Source: Sporosarcina sp. Marseille-Q4063 (GTDB lineage Bacteria > Bacillota > Bacilli > Bacillales_A > Planococcaceae). Taken from it: 64,000 bases of DNA. Location: positions 3,839,001 to 3,903,000 of the forward strand of contig NZ_CP070502.1 of assembly GCF_018309085.1 (NCBI RefSeq), written 5' to 3'. The notes below the pieces were generated by a model. The model saw only the letters and a list, made by a program, of their open reading frames with translations, did no database searches and was not told the origin of the DNA. This document shows, one piece after another, positions 1 through 8,550 of the stretch; the first letter of the stretch is position 1; every line of letters begins with the position of its first letter. Made by a program: the position numbers and the translations under genes.

Positions 1-585
1 AAGCATGTGACAGCTGGATTTGATTATTCATTTGGATCAAAAGGTGCCGGTAAGATGGAGGATATGAAAAAACTTTCAGACGGCGTATATGAAACGACAA
101 TCGTTGGAAAAGTAACGGACAATGCTGACAAAATTTCATCAACGCGTATTCGAAAACTTCTATCAGAAGGAAATGTTGAGGATGCTTCATTACTTTTAGG
201 TAGAAATTTCAGATTGATCGGAACGGTCGTTGGTGGCGAAAAGAAAGGCCGTCAATTAGGATTTCCAACTGCGAATGTCTTACCTTCAGAAGGTTCTATT
301 CTTCCTGAGAATGGAGTCTATGCTGTCCGCTTTATAGTTGACGGAACGTCGATGAATGGTGTCTGCAATGTCGGGGTGAAACCAACCTTTAACAATCCTG
401 AGGTCAAAAGTCCAATGGTTGAAGTCCATATACTCGATTATGATGGGGATTTGTACGGGAAAGAAGTTGCAGTTGAATGGGTGAAACATATTCGACAAGA
501 GAAGAAGTTTGAATCGATTGATTCCCTGATATCTCAGATTGAAAAAGATAAAGAGATGGCGATTGAAATCCTTGCTGTGAGCTAA
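1..585 (+). CDS. ribF: Bifunctional riboflavin kinase/FAD synthetase, C-terminal part
   Basis: The gene is cut by the window start; about 194 codons remain, open from base 1. RibF phosphorylates riboflavin to FMN and adenylylates FMN to FAD in the cytosol. The visible part begins near the end of the adenylyltransferase domain (AGFDYSFG, then SSTRIR, the conserved motif of that domain) and continues with the flavokinase domain (GRQLGFPTAN, then NGVYAV and GVCNVGVKPTF). It lies directly upstream of rpsO, as in B. subtilis. The family is recognised confidently; the missing N-terminus cannot be assessed. Confidence 0.95.
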   Translation, partial: KHVTAGFDYSFGSKGAGKMEDMKKLSDGVYETTIVGKVTDNADKISSTRIRKLLSEGNVEDASLLLGRNFRLIGTVVGGEKKGRQLGFPTANVLPSEGSILPENGVYAVRFIVDGTSMNGVCNVGVKPTFNNPEVKSPMVEVHILDYDGDLYGKEVAVEWVKHIRQEKKFESIDSLISQIEKDKEMAIEILAVS

Positions 586-591
586 ACATTC

Positions 592-620
592 TTTACATTG
601 ATAAATTTACATGTTATTAT
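592..620 (+). promoter_or_regulatory. Sigma-A type promoter of rpsO
   Basis: TTTACA at 592-597 and TATTAT at 615-620 are separated by 17 nt. The transcript would carry a leader of roughly 90 nt before rpsO that includes a short imperfect inverted repeat at about 627-644. S15 represses its own mRNA in several bacteria, so the leader could be an S15 site; I do not recognise a specific fold. Confidence 0.55.
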
Positions 621-719
621 GAAGTAGTACATTTAAATGTGTACTAACCATTTCTTGGCATAACGAGTCACCAACGTTTGCGAGGTAATTGGGGATATTT
701 TGAATAGGAGGTGAAAAGG

Positions 720-989
720 ATGGCTATTACACAAGAGCGTAAAAACGAATTAATTTCTGAATTTAAAACTCATGAGAACGATACTGGTTCTGCAGATATT
801 CAGATCGCTATCCTTACTGAAGAGATTAATAACCTGAACAAACATTTATCTACTCATAAGAAAGACCACCACTCACGTCGTGGACTTATGAAAATGATTG
901 GTCGTCGTCGTAAACTGCTTAAGTATATGCGCGACAACGAAGTTCAGCGTTACCGTGATCTTATCACTAAACTCGGTCTACGCCGATAA
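720..989 (+). CDS. rpsO: 30S ribosomal protein S15
   Basis: S15 is a primary binder of 16S rRNA and helps assemble the small-subunit platform. The protein is 89 aa, the usual family length, with the signature [16 protein letters not shown] and the C-terminal [20 protein letters not shown]. The ATG at 720 was chosen over a GTG at 711 because the strong ribosome binding site AGGAGG at 706-711 sits about 8 nt upstream and the protein then starts MAITQERK as in relatives. An intrinsic terminator follows at once, so it is probably monocistronic with some read-through into pnp. Confidence 0.97.
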   Translation: MAITQERKNELISEFKTHENDTGSADIQIAILTEEINNLNKHLSTHKKDHHSRRGLMKMIGRRRKLLKYMRDNEVQRYRDLITKLGLRR

Positions 990-1004
990 TAAGATGACTA
1001 CATG

Positions 1005-1029
1005 AAAGCGGGCCTTGCCCGCTTTTTCT
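1005..1029 (+). terminator. Intrinsic terminator after rpsO
   Basis: Near-perfect 9-bp stem (AAAGCGGGC / GCCCGCTTT) with a CTT loop, followed by a T-rich tract. Confidence 0.9.
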
Positions 1030-1133
1030 TTTTGTTATGAAAATTTCGCATCAAGACGCCTAATTTGGTACACTATAAATATACATACAACGTATGCAAT
1101 TCTGACTGTTGCTACATGGAGAGGGGTTCAATA

Positions 1134-3254
1134 ATGACAGAACAAAAGAAAGTATTTTCGCTTGAATGGGCAGGAAGACAATTAGTTGTTGAAACTGGCC
1201 AATATGCAAAACAAGCAAACGGCGCAGTACTCGTTCGTTACGGGGATTCAACAATCCTATCAACTGCAACAGCTTCAAAAGAGTCAAGAGGTCTAGATTT
1301 TTTCCCATTAACAGTGAATTATGAAGAACGTTTATACGCTGCAGGTAAAATTCCTGGAGGTTTTATTAAACGTGAAGGTCGTCCTTCTGAAAAGGCAGTA
1401 TTAACAAGCCGTCTAATCGACCGCCCGATTCGTCCATTATTCGCGGATGGTTTCCGTAATGATGTACAAGTTATTTCATTAGTTTTGTCAGTCGACAATG
1501 ACAGTTCGCCTGAAATGGCTGCAATGCTAGGTTCTTCCTTAGCGCTATCCGTATCGGACATTCCATTCGAGGGACCGATTGCCGGAGTTCAAATTGGCCG
1601 TATTGACGGAGAGTTCATCGTGAATCCGACATTGGACCAATTAGAAAAGAGCGATTTGGATCTGATTGTTGCAGGAACGAAAGATGCGATTAACATGGTT
1701 GAAGCAGGTGCATCTGAGGTAGAGGAAGACATTATTCTAGAAGCAATAATGTTCGGCCATAACGAAATCATTAAGCTTGTTGAATTTCAAGAGAAAATAA
1801 TTGCAGAAGTCGGGAAAGAAAAAATGGAAATTCCATTATTCCAATTAGACGAAGCATTAAAATCTGAAATTCGATCGAAGTATGAAGCGCAGCTTACTGA
1901 TGCAATTCAAACAAAAGAGAAACATGAACGAGAAGATGCAATCAATGCTGTGAAAAACGAAGTGATTGAGTCTTACACTGAAAATGAAGCAGATGAAGCT
2001 ACTTTAAAACAAGTTAAGGGTATTTTAGGAAATATGGTAAAAGAGGAAGTACGCAGACTCATTTCTGATGAAAAAGTACGTCCAGACGGCCGTGCTCCAG
2101 ATGAAATCCGCCCGCTTGAATCCCATGTCGGCATCTTGCCAAGAGCGCATGGTTCAGGTTTGTTTACACGCGGTCAGACACAGACACTAAGTATTTGTAC
2201 TTTAGGCGCGCTTGGCGAAGTACAAATTATCGATGGTCTAGGTCTTGAAGAGTCTAAACGTTTTATGCACCATTATAACTTCCCGAATTTCAGTGTGGGT
2301 GAAACTGGCCCAATCCGCGGACCAGGTCGTCGTGAAATCGGACACGGTGCTTTAGGAGAACGTGCACTTGAGGCAGTTCTTCCGGATGAGTCTGATTTCC
2401 CTTACACAATGCGCCTAGTCGCTGAAGTACTTGAATCTAATGGTTCGTCTTCACAAGCATCTATATGCTCGTCTACGATGGCTATGATGGATGCTGGTGT
2501 ACCATTGAAAGCACCAGTAGCTGGAATAGCGATGGGACTTGTTAAGAGAGATGAAAATTATTCAATTCTTTCTGATATTCAAGGCATGGAAGATGCACTT
2601 GGAGATATGGACTTTAAAGTGGCAGGAACTGAAAAAGGAATCACTGCACTTCAAATGGACATTAAAATTGAAGGGTTATCACGTCAAATCCTTGAAGAAT
2701 CACTAACGCAAGCGAAAATTGGTCGTTTGCATATCCTTGAACATATGAATTCAGTAATTTCAGGACCTCGTGAAGAATTGTCCGAGTATGCGCCTAAAAT
2801 TATTAAAGTTCAAATCAATCCAGATAAAATCCGCGATGTCATTGGACCTGGCGGCAAGGTTATCAATAAAATCATTGAAGAGACTGAAGTTAAAATCGAT
2901 ACGGAACAAGACGGTACGATTTATATCTCTTCTCCAAATAGCGAAATGAATGCTAAAGCCAAAGCGATGATTGAAAATATTGTTCGTGAAGCTAAAGTTG
3001 GCGAATATTACATGGCGAAAGTTAAACGTATTGAAAAATTCGGTGCTTTCCTTGAATTATTCCCAGGAAAAGATGGTCTTCTTCATATTTCCCAAATTGC
3101 CGAAGAACGTACTCGCGCGGTTGAAGACGTATTAAAATTAGGTGATGAGTTATTTGTTAAAGTCATCGAAATTGATAACCAAGGTCGCGTAAACTTATCA
3201 AGAAAAGAAGTTATTCTTGAAGAGAAAAAGGCTGCGGAAAAAGAGAATAACTAA
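1134..3254 (+). CDS. pnp: Polyribonucleotide nucleotidyltransferase (PNPase)
   Basis: PNPase degrades RNA 3' to 5' by phosphorolysis as a trimeric ring and works with RNases J and Y, both also encoded in this window. The product is 706 aa. Two RNase PH-like cores are separated by a helical domain; a KH domain ([10 protein letters not shown], about residue 571) and an S1 domain ([16 protein letters not shown], about residue 622) close the protein. The ATG at 1134 follows GAGAGGGG and gives the family N-terminus [12 protein letters not shown]; the open frame upstream to 1065 has no good ribosome site. A terminator follows. The B. subtilis neighbour ylxY is absent. Confidence 0.97.
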   Translation: MTEQKKVFSLEWAGRQLVVETGQYAKQANGAVLVRYGDSTILSTATASKESRGLDFFPLTVNYEERLYAAGKIPGGFIKREGRPSEKAVLTSRLIDRPIRPLFADGFRNDVQVISLVLSVDNDSSPEMAAMLGSSLALSVSDIPFEGPIAGVQIGRIDGEFIVNPTLDQLEKSDLDLIVAGTKDAINMVEAGASEVEEDIILEAIMFGHNEIIKLVEFQEKIIAEVGKEKMEIPLFQLDEALKSEIRSKYEAQLTDAIQTKEKHEREDAINAVKNEVIESYTENEADEATLKQVKGILGNMVKEEVRRLISDEKVRPDGRAPDEIRPLESHVGILPRAHGSGLFTRGQTQTLSICTLGALGEVQIIDGLGLEESKRFMHHYNFPNFSVGETGPIRGPGRREIGHGALGERALEAVLPDESDFPYTMRLVAEVLESNGSSSQASICSSTMAMMDAGVPLKAPVAGIAMGLVKRDENYSILSDIQGMEDALGDMDFKVAGTEKGITALQMDIKIEGLSRQILEESLTQAKIGRLHILEHMNSVISGPREELSEYAPKIIKVQINPDKIRDVIGPGGKVINKIIEETEVKIDTEQDGTIYISSPNSEMNAKAKAMIENIVREAKVGEYYMAKVKRIEKFGAFLELFPGKDGLLHISQIAEERTRAVEDVLKLGDELFVKVIEIDNQGRVNLSRKEVILEEKKAAEKENN

Positions 3255-3277
3255 GCAGGTTTTATCGTACAATTAAG

Positions 3278-3300
3278 GGCCTCTCATCGAGGTCTTTTTT
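3278..3300 (+). terminator. Intrinsic terminator after pnp
   Basis: Stem GGCCTC / GAGGTC (one G-T pair) with a TCATC loop, followed by seven or more T. Confidence 0.85.
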
Positions 3301-3315
3301 TGTCTTTTATTGTAA

Positions 3316-3426
3316 GTCGTTTGGATGGGCGATTGGTCGTTTCTGAAGGCGGTTTAGTCGTTTGGAGTGGGTTAATAGTCGCTTCTGGGTGCGGTATAGT
3401 CGTTTGGAGATGATTATTGGTCGTTT
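3316..3426. repeat. Intergenic 21-nt phased repeat array (GTCGTTT type)
   Basis: Six units with the core RGTCG[T/C]TT begin at 3316, 3336, 3357, 3378, 3399 and 3420, i.e. spacings of 20, 21, 21, 21 and 21 nt. The sequence between the cores is related but variable; GGAG and CTG variants roughly alternate. It occupies the space between the pnp terminator and mlpA and has no plausible reading frame. It resembles in period the arrays at 26.9 kb and 42.5 kb, but with a different core word. Confidence 0.75.
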
Positions 3427-3459
3427 CGCTAAATTGACTGTGAGAAGGGGGAATTGTTT

Positions 3460-4710
3460 ATGATTTCTAAACATATATGTACGAACGGGGTCCGAATTAT
3501 TCATGAGAAAATGCCATATGTTCGCTCTGTAGCGCTAGGTGTTTGTATAGAAGCCGGGTCTCAAGATGAGTTGAAGGGTGAAGAAGGCGTTGCTCATTTT
3601 ATTGAGCATATGCTTTTTAAAGGGACCCCCACACGATCAGCGCGTACTATCGCGGAACAATTTGATCGTATGGGGGGAGATGTGAATGCATTTACTTCTA
3701 AAGATATGACTTGTTTTTATGCAACTGTCCTAGGTGATCATGCGGAAACGGCGATTTCCATATTAGAGGATATGATATTTCATTCGATTTTTGATGAGAC
3801 TGAAATGGAGAAAGAAAAGTCGGTTGTCCTCGAAGAAATTGCGACTGTTGAGGATACACCAGACGACGATGTGCACGAGCAACTTTGGAATGCGATGTAT
3901 CCCGCGCATCCGATTGGAAGACCGATACTTGGAAGTAAAGACACGATTGAGACGTTTAACAAAGAAATGGTTAGAAACTTTATGAATCGAGTTTATAAAC
4001 CCGAGCGAATCGTTATTTCAGTCGCGGGAAATTTTGATGATCGTTTAATCAACACGATTGAAGAGCTTTTTGGTTCATTCGAATCGATTAGTGAAAAGCA
4101 ATTAGTTTCTTGTGCTGAAACACCAGTGTTTAATCCAGGGATAACGGTAAAAGAGAAAGATGTAGAACAATCTCATCTTTGTATTGGGTTCCCAGCGTTA
4201 GCTTTAAAAGATGAACGTATGTATGACTTGGTTATTTTAGACAGTATTATTGGATCCGCTATGTCATCTCGACTCTTTCAAGAAGTGCGCGAAGAACGCG
4301 GTCTTGCTTATTCGGTGTATTCATATTACACATCTTATGAAGATGGGGGTTCATTCATTATTTATGGTGGAACTTCACCAGAAAAGACGAATGAACTGTA
4401 CGAAACAATTGATGAGATTATAAAATTGGTCTTGACTGAGGGTGTAACTGAAAAGGAAATCGAACAGGCGAAAGAGCATGTAATTGGCAGTTTTTTATTA
4501 AGTTTGGAAAGTACAGAGTCGCGCATGTCCCGGAATGGAAGAAATGAAATTGTTTTTGGGCGGCATCGAAGCATTGACGATGTCGTTTCAGAAATCGAAT
4601 CAGTCGACAAAGAAAATATTCTACAGGTAGCAAAAGAGATTTTGGGAGAAAAACGTGCCATTTCTATCATCGCTCCGAAAGAAACAATTGAAGGTATTAC
4701 ATTCATTTAA
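3460..4710 (+). CDS. mlpA: M16 family zinc peptidase (MlpA/YmxG)
   Basis: Processing-peptidase-like zinc protease of 416 aa, cytosolic by sequence (no signal peptide). The inverted zinc motif HxxEH is present as HFIEH at residues 46-50 and is followed by MLFKGTPTRSA, as in B. subtilis YmxG/MlpA; the downstream glutamate-rich region (VVLEEIATVEDTPDD) supplies the third ligand. The substrate is unknown; the B. subtilis homologue has been linked to control of extracellular protease genes. ATG 3460 follows AGAAGGGG by 9 nt; a TTG at 3454 is too close to that site. Position between pnp and ymxH matches B. subtilis. Confidence 0.92.
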   Translation: MISKHICTNGVRIIHEKMPYVRSVALGVCIEAGSQDELKGEEGVAHFIEHMLFKGTPTRSARTIAEQFDRMGGDVNAFTSKDMTCFYATVLGDHAETAISILEDMIFHSIFDETEMEKEKSVVLEEIATVEDTPDDDVHEQLWNAMYPAHPIGRPILGSKDTIETFNKEMVRNFMNRVYKPERIVISVAGNFDDRLINTIEELFGSFESISEKQLVSCAETPVFNPGITVKEKDVEQSHLCIGFPALALKDERMYDLVILDSIIGSAMSSRLFQEVREERGLAYSVYSYYTSYEDGGSFIIYGGTSPEKTNELYETIDEIIKLVLTEGVTEKEIEQAKEHVIGSFLLSLESTESRMSRNGRNEIVFGRHRSIDDVVSEIESVDKENILQVAKEILGEKRAISIIAPKETIEGITFI

Positions 4711-4767
4711 CAATCTTTCCAATTCTCGTTCATATACTGAATGGAGATAATAGAAAGGGGAATGAAT

Positions 4768-5040
4768 ATGCTGCTTTCGGAACTAGCTCAAAAAGAGTTG
4801 ATTCAAGTGGATGAAGGAATACGTTACGGTTTATTGGCTGATACAGATCTTATTTTTAATGGGAAAACTGGCGATATTATCGGACTTGAAGTGAAGAAGA
4901 AATTCGGTCGATTTTCATTTAAAAGCCGCCCTGAAGAAGCGGATGAATTTATTCCGTGGTCGGAAATTGTCTTAATCGGGGAACACCGTATCCTTTTCAG
5001 GAAAACAGGTCCAATTGATGAGGCTTATTTGAATGAGTAA
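4768..5040 (+). CDS. ymxH: YlmC/YmxH family sporulation-associated protein
   Basis: Small 90-aa protein of the PRC-barrel-like YlmC/YmxH family. The sequence starts LLSELAQKELIQVDEGIRYG and contains the conserved DTDLIFNGKTGDIIGLEV and a terminal PWSEIVLIGEHRILF block, as in its homologues. The exact function is unknown; the family is mostly found in endospore formers. ATG 4768 is 7 nt after AAAGGGG; an in-frame ATG at 4762 is too close to it. It overlaps dpaA by 8 nt, so the two are probably translationally coupled. Confidence 0.85.
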   Translation: MLLSELAQKELIQVDEGIRYGLLADTDLIFNGKTGDIIGLEVKKKFGRFSFKSRPEEADEFIPWSEIVLIGEHRILFRKTGPIDEAYLNE

Positions 5041-5806
5041 AGAAAAATGGTTATTTATCGGCACCGATAAACGGCTATCGGTATGTTGTAAGTTGATGGA
5101 GAAAAAAGGATATGTTTCCCTCTCAATTCCTACAAATACCTATACAGATGAACTTGAATCGCTGCTCACTGAATTTCAACCAAATCATATTGTTTTCCCT
5201 ATATTAGAAATGGGAGGTTCAATCCCGCTTCAGCTACTAGGAGAAGGGACAAAGTTATATACAGGTGTTGTTTCGGAAGAATGGAAAAAGCGTTACAAGG
5301 AGGCTCATTATTCGATAGACTCTTATCTTCAAGATGAGATTTTCATATGGGAAAATGCACGAATCACAGCAGAAGCTTTCATTAGTGTATTTTATAATGA
5401 AATTGGCCAGACGATAGATAGGAAACAGTTCTATGTCGCGGGTTATGGACGAGTCGGTAAAATGGTAGCGGACTCGCTCAAATCACTTGGTGCTCACGTA
5501 ACAGTGATTGCCCGGTCAGATGCACAATTGGGCGAGGCGAAAATGCGGGGTTATAATGCTGAACAATTTTCAAATCAGCTAAATATGAGTGAAGCCTATC
5601 TCGTTAATACAATTCCGGCCCAATGGTTTACGAAGCAATTTGAAGTTCCGAATTTCATCTTCGATCTTGCGTCAGCGCCCGGTTGCCTAAGGGAACCATC
5701 GACGATTGAATACTATAGATTACTCCCTGGTTTGCCTGGGAAGTATTTTCCTGTCGATGCGGCAATTTCATTAAGTGGCGCACTCGAGAGGATCCACCGA
5801 AGATGA
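5033..5806 (+). CDS. spoVFA: Dipicolinate synthase subunit A
   Basis: Subunit A of the enzyme that converts the dapA product (or its open form) to dipicolinic acid in the mother cell; dipicolinate with calcium fills the spore core and gives heat resistance. The protein is 257 aa, shorter than the roughly 300 aa of B. subtilis SpoVFA, mainly in the N-terminal half. A Rossmann NAD(P)-binding motif is visible as GYGRVGKMVADSLKSLGAHV (about residues 139-158), followed by the conserved DLASAPGCLR. It sits in ymxH-spoVFA-spoVFB-asd-dapA, which couples dipicolinate formation to lysine-pathway supply. Confidence 0.93.
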   Translation: MSKEKWLFIGTDKRLSVCCKLMEKKGYVSLSIPTNTYTDELESLLTEFQPNHIVFPILEMGGSIPLQLLGEGTKLYTGVVSEEWKKRYKEAHYSIDSYLQDEIFIWENARITAEAFISVFYNEIGQTIDRKQFYVAGYGRVGKMVADSLKSLGAHVTVIARSDAQLGEAKMRGYNAEQFSNQLNMSEAYLVNTIPAQWFTKQFEVPNFIFDLASAPGCLREPSTIEYYRLLPGLPGKYFPVDAAISLSGALERIHRR

Positions 5807-5818
5807 AAGGGGAAGTAA

Positions 5819-6409
5819 ATGTTACAAGGAAAGCGTATAGGTCTTGGGATAACGGCTTCACATTGTACGTATGAAGAAATTATTCCGGTTATTGACTCGC
5901 TGATTGATGCTGGTGCTACAGTTATTCCTGTTATTACACATTCAGTTCTCACTGCCGCGACGAGATTCGGCACAGGAGAAGAGTGGATTGCCCGGATTGA
6001 AAAGGCGACAGGGGAAAAAGTAATTTCAACAATTGTAGGCGCCGAGCCATTTGGACCATCAACACCTGTTGATTGCATGATTATTGCACCGATGACAGGC
6101 AATTCGATAAGTCGATTTGCTAATGCTTCAACTGACTCGCCAGTACTGATGGGCGCTAAAGCAACTTTACGTAACGGCAGCCCAGTTCTTTTAGGTATTT
6201 CAACGAATGATGCTTTAGGATTAAATGGTGTCAACATTATGAAACTCCTCAATATGAAAAATGTATTTTTCATCCCGTTTGGACAGGACGATCCGATTAA
6301 CAAACCAAACTCCTTAATCTCCGACTTTTCTTTAATGGTTCCAGCAGCTGCAGCAGCGCTTAATAATGAACAAATCCAACCATTATTAATAATTCATGAA
6401 CAAAAGTGA
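5819..6409 (+). CDS. spoVFB: Dipicolinate synthase subunit B (flavoprotein)
   Basis: 196-aa flavoprotein-like partner of SpoVFA, needed for dipicolinate synthesis during sporulation. It starts MLQGKRIGLGITASHCTYEE and contains the flavoprotein-family PMTGNSISRFANAS and the block GSPVLLGISTNDALGLN, matching the SpoVFB family along its whole length. The gap to spoVFA is 12 nt with a GAAAGGGGAAG ribosome site, so the two form one unit. Confidence 0.94.
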   Translation: MLQGKRIGLGITASHCTYEEIIPVIDSLIDAGATVIPVITHSVLTAATRFGTGEEWIARIEKATGEKVISTIVGAEPFGPSTPVDCMIIAPMTGNSISRFANASTDSPVLMGAKATLRNGSPVLLGISTNDALGLNGVNIMKLLNMKNVFFIPFGQDDPINKPNSLISDFSLMVPAAAAALNNEQIQPLLIIHEQK

Positions 6410-6437
6410 AGGTTCCGACACAATAAACCGAATCTTA

Positions 6438-6446
6438 TGCTATAAT
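6438..6446 (+). promoter_or_regulatory. Extended -10 promoter upstream of asd
   Basis: TGCTATAAT, a perfect -10 hexamer with an upstream TG, lies 44 nt before asd. The -35 region is poor. It would let asd-dapA be expressed in growth independently of the sporulation-specific spoVF genes. Confidence 0.5.
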
Positions 6447-6489
6447 CTTTCCATTACAACTGCTTTGATGCTGAAAGGGAGATTTGATT

Positions 6490-7527
6490 ATGAGTACAAT
6501 TAATGTTGCAATCGTCGGTGCTACGGGTGCCGTTGGAACCAAGATTTTAGAAAAGCTACTAGAACGTAATTTTCCTTCAAGTTCAATTAAACTACTAGCT
6601 TCAAAAAGGTCGGCTGGAAATGTAATTGAAGTAGACGGTAAACAATTTACTGTTGAAGAAACAGTTCCGGAATCTTTTGAAGATGTTGATATTGCATTCT
6701 TTAGCGCGGGCGGCGCTATTTCAAAAATGTTTGCTGAAGAAGCGGTAAAACGGGGCGCGGTCGTCATTGATAATACAAGTGCATATCGAATGACAGAATC
6801 GATTCCGCTAGTCGTGCCAGAAGTGAATGCTAGTACGTTGCATGAGCATAGTGGCATCATCGCTAATCCGAACTGTTCTACAATCCAGATGGTGACAGCC
6901 CTTGAACCAATACGTGAAAAATTCGGATTGGGCCGTATTATCGTTTCAACTTACCAAGCAGTTTCTGGTGCTGGAGCGGAAGCGATTGACGAGTTGGAAA
7001 CCCAAAGCAAGCAGTTTGCAAAACGACAAGAAATCGATGCGAAACTTCTGCCGACTGGTGCGGGAGAAAAGTTTTATCCGATTTCATTTAATGCGATTCC
7101 TCAAATCGATGCCTTTGATTCTTCAGGCTATACGCTTGAGGAACTTAAGATGATTAATGAAACAAAAAAAATCTTTAATATGAATGATTTACATGTATCA
7201 GCGACATGTGTACGAATCCCGGTTGTATCAGGCCATTCCGAATCAATTTATTTTGAAGTTGATAAGACAGGTGTTTCTGTTGATGATATTCGTTCCGCAC
7301 TAGCCAATGCACCTGGAATTGTAGTTCAAGATGATGCAAAAACGCAAAACTATCCAATGCCTTTATTTTCAGAAGGCAAGGACGATGTTTTCGTTGGGCG
7401 TCTACGGAAAGACCCGGATCATCCAGCAGGATTTCATATGTGGGTTGTGACGGATAATCTTATTAAAGGCGCTGCATTGAATTCAGTGCAAATTGCAGAA
7501 ACTCTCTTGGCAACCGTGAAGAAATGA
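6490..7527 (+). CDS. asd: Aspartate-semialdehyde dehydrogenase
   Basis: Reduces aspartyl phosphate to aspartate semialdehyde with NADPH, the branch point to lysine, threonine, methionine, cell wall diaminopimelate and dipicolinate. It is 345 aa. N-terminal NADP motif VGATGAVG, catalytic cysteine in IIANPNCSTIQM, and the substrate-binding VSATCVRIPVVSGHSE are all present. ATG 6490 follows GAAAGGGAG; the upstream in-frame TTG at 6484 is too close to it. dapA starts 24 nt downstream. Confidence 0.97.
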   Translation: MSTINVAIVGATGAVGTKILEKLLERNFPSSSIKLLASKRSAGNVIEVDGKQFTVEETVPESFEDVDIAFFSAGGAISKMFAEEAVKRGAVVIDNTSAYRMTESIPLVVPEVNASTLHEHSGIIANPNCSTIQMVTALEPIREKFGLGRIIVSTYQAVSGAGAEAIDELETQSKQFAKRQEIDAKLLPTGAGEKFYPISFNAIPQIDAFDSSGYTLEELKMINETKKIFNMNDLHVSATCVRIPVVSGHSESIYFEVDKTGVSVDDIRSALANAPGIVVQDDAKTQNYPMPLFSEGKDDVFVGRLRKDPDHPAGFHMWVVTDNLIKGAALNSVQIAETLLATVKK

Positions 7528-7551
7528 CTACAATGAAAGAGGGATATTAGT

Positions 7552-8442
7552 ATGGAACTTGGACGAATATCTACGGCGATGGTTACCCCGTTTTCATCAA
7601 CGGGCGCCATCGATTTTGAAAAGACAAAGACGCTGATTGAACATCTTATTGCAAATGGAACAGATTCATTGGTCGTTTGCGGAACAACAGGTGAATCCCC
7701 TGCGTTAACAGCTAAAGAAAAGGAAGAACTCCTTTCATTTACAATGGAAACGGTGAATAAGCGAATTCCTGTTATTGCCGGAACTGGTTCGAATGCAACT
7801 GCTGAGTCAATTGAAAGCACGATTACGGCTGAGCAGGTCGGCGTCGATGGCATTATGCTTGTGACACCTTATTATAATAAGCCGAATCAGAAGGGATTGT
7901 ACGCTCACTTTTCAACAATAGCCGAGAAAACAAGTCTTCCAATACTGTTGTACAATATCCCAGGACGTTCCGTTATTAATATGACTCCGGAAACGACAAT
8001 TGCTTTATCGAAAGTGAAGAACATTCGTGCAGTAAAAGAAGCAAGTGGGGACCTCGAACAAATGGCGGCAATTATTGAAGGAATGGACGCTGGATTTAAA
8101 GTTTATAGTGGGGACGACGGGCTAACCTTGCCACTTCTTGCGATTGGCGGAAATGGTGTTGTTTCAGTAGCGTCACATGTCGTCGGAAATGAAATGCAGA
8201 AAATGATTACCGCATTTAATGAAGGACGTACACAAGAAGCGGCTCGCATGCACCGGGCGTTACTTCCATTGTTTCAAGAATTATTTGCTGCGCCAAATCC
8301 TGTACCAGTGAAATATGCATTGCAAAAAAACAATATTGACACTGGTGGCGTTCGGTTACCATTAATCGGGTATAACGAAGAAAATATGGCCTTTGATAAA
8401 GTATGGGCAAAGGTCAAAAACAGTGAACATATTTTTGTTTGA
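7552..8442 (+). CDS. dapA: 4-hydroxy-tetrahydrodipicolinate synthase
   Basis: Condenses pyruvate with aspartate semialdehyde; its product feeds lysine, diaminopimelate and, through SpoVFAB, dipicolinate. 296 aa, the usual length. The conserved GTTGESPALT phosphate/pyruvate motif, the YYNKPNQ segment with the catalytic tyrosine, and the Schiff-base lysine in AVKEASGD are all visible. In B. subtilis dapG (aspartokinase I) lies between asd and dapA; here only 24 nt separate them. A terminator follows. Confidence 0.96.
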   Translation: MELGRISTAMVTPFSSTGAIDFEKTKTLIEHLIANGTDSLVVCGTTGESPALTAKEKEELLSFTMETVNKRIPVIAGTGSNATAESIESTITAEQVGVDGIMLVTPYYNKPNQKGLYAHFSTIAEKTSLPILLYNIPGRSVINMTPETTIALSKVKNIRAVKEASGDLEQMAAIIEGMDAGFKVYSGDDGLTLPLLAIGGNGVVSVASHVVGNEMQKMITAFNEGRTQEAARMHRALLPLFQELFAAPNPVPVKYALQKNNIDTGGVRLPLIGYNEENMAFDKVWAKVKNSEHIFV

Positions 8443-8444
8443 CG

Positions 8445-8472
8445 AAAGCCGGTCTAGGAAACCGGCTTTTTT
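8445..8472 (+). terminator. Intrinsic terminator after dapA
   Basis: Stem AAAGCCGGT / ACCGGCTTT with a short loop and a long T tract. Confidence 0.92.
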
Positions 8473-8475
8473 TGT

Positions 8476-8504
8476 TTGTACAAGAACGTTTCGTCCCGTA
8501 TAAT
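8476..8504 (+). promoter_or_regulatory. Sigma-A promoter of rnjB
   Basis: TTGTAC (8476-8481), 17-nt spacer, TATAAT (8499-8504), directly after the dapA terminator and 46 nt before the rnjB start. Confidence 0.75.
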
Positions 8505-8550
8505 GAATCATAGTCGATATGGACGGGAAGTAGAAATAGGAGGAACAAAA

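Noticed and set aside
1069..1079. pnp promoter (TACACT/TATAAA region)
   Set aside because: A -10-like sequence is visible, but no acceptable -35 hexamer is found at 16-18 nt.
7528..7551. Lysine riboswitch or T-box controlling dapA
   Set aside because: Only 24 nt separate asd and dapA, and the asd leader (about 40 nt) is too short for either element.
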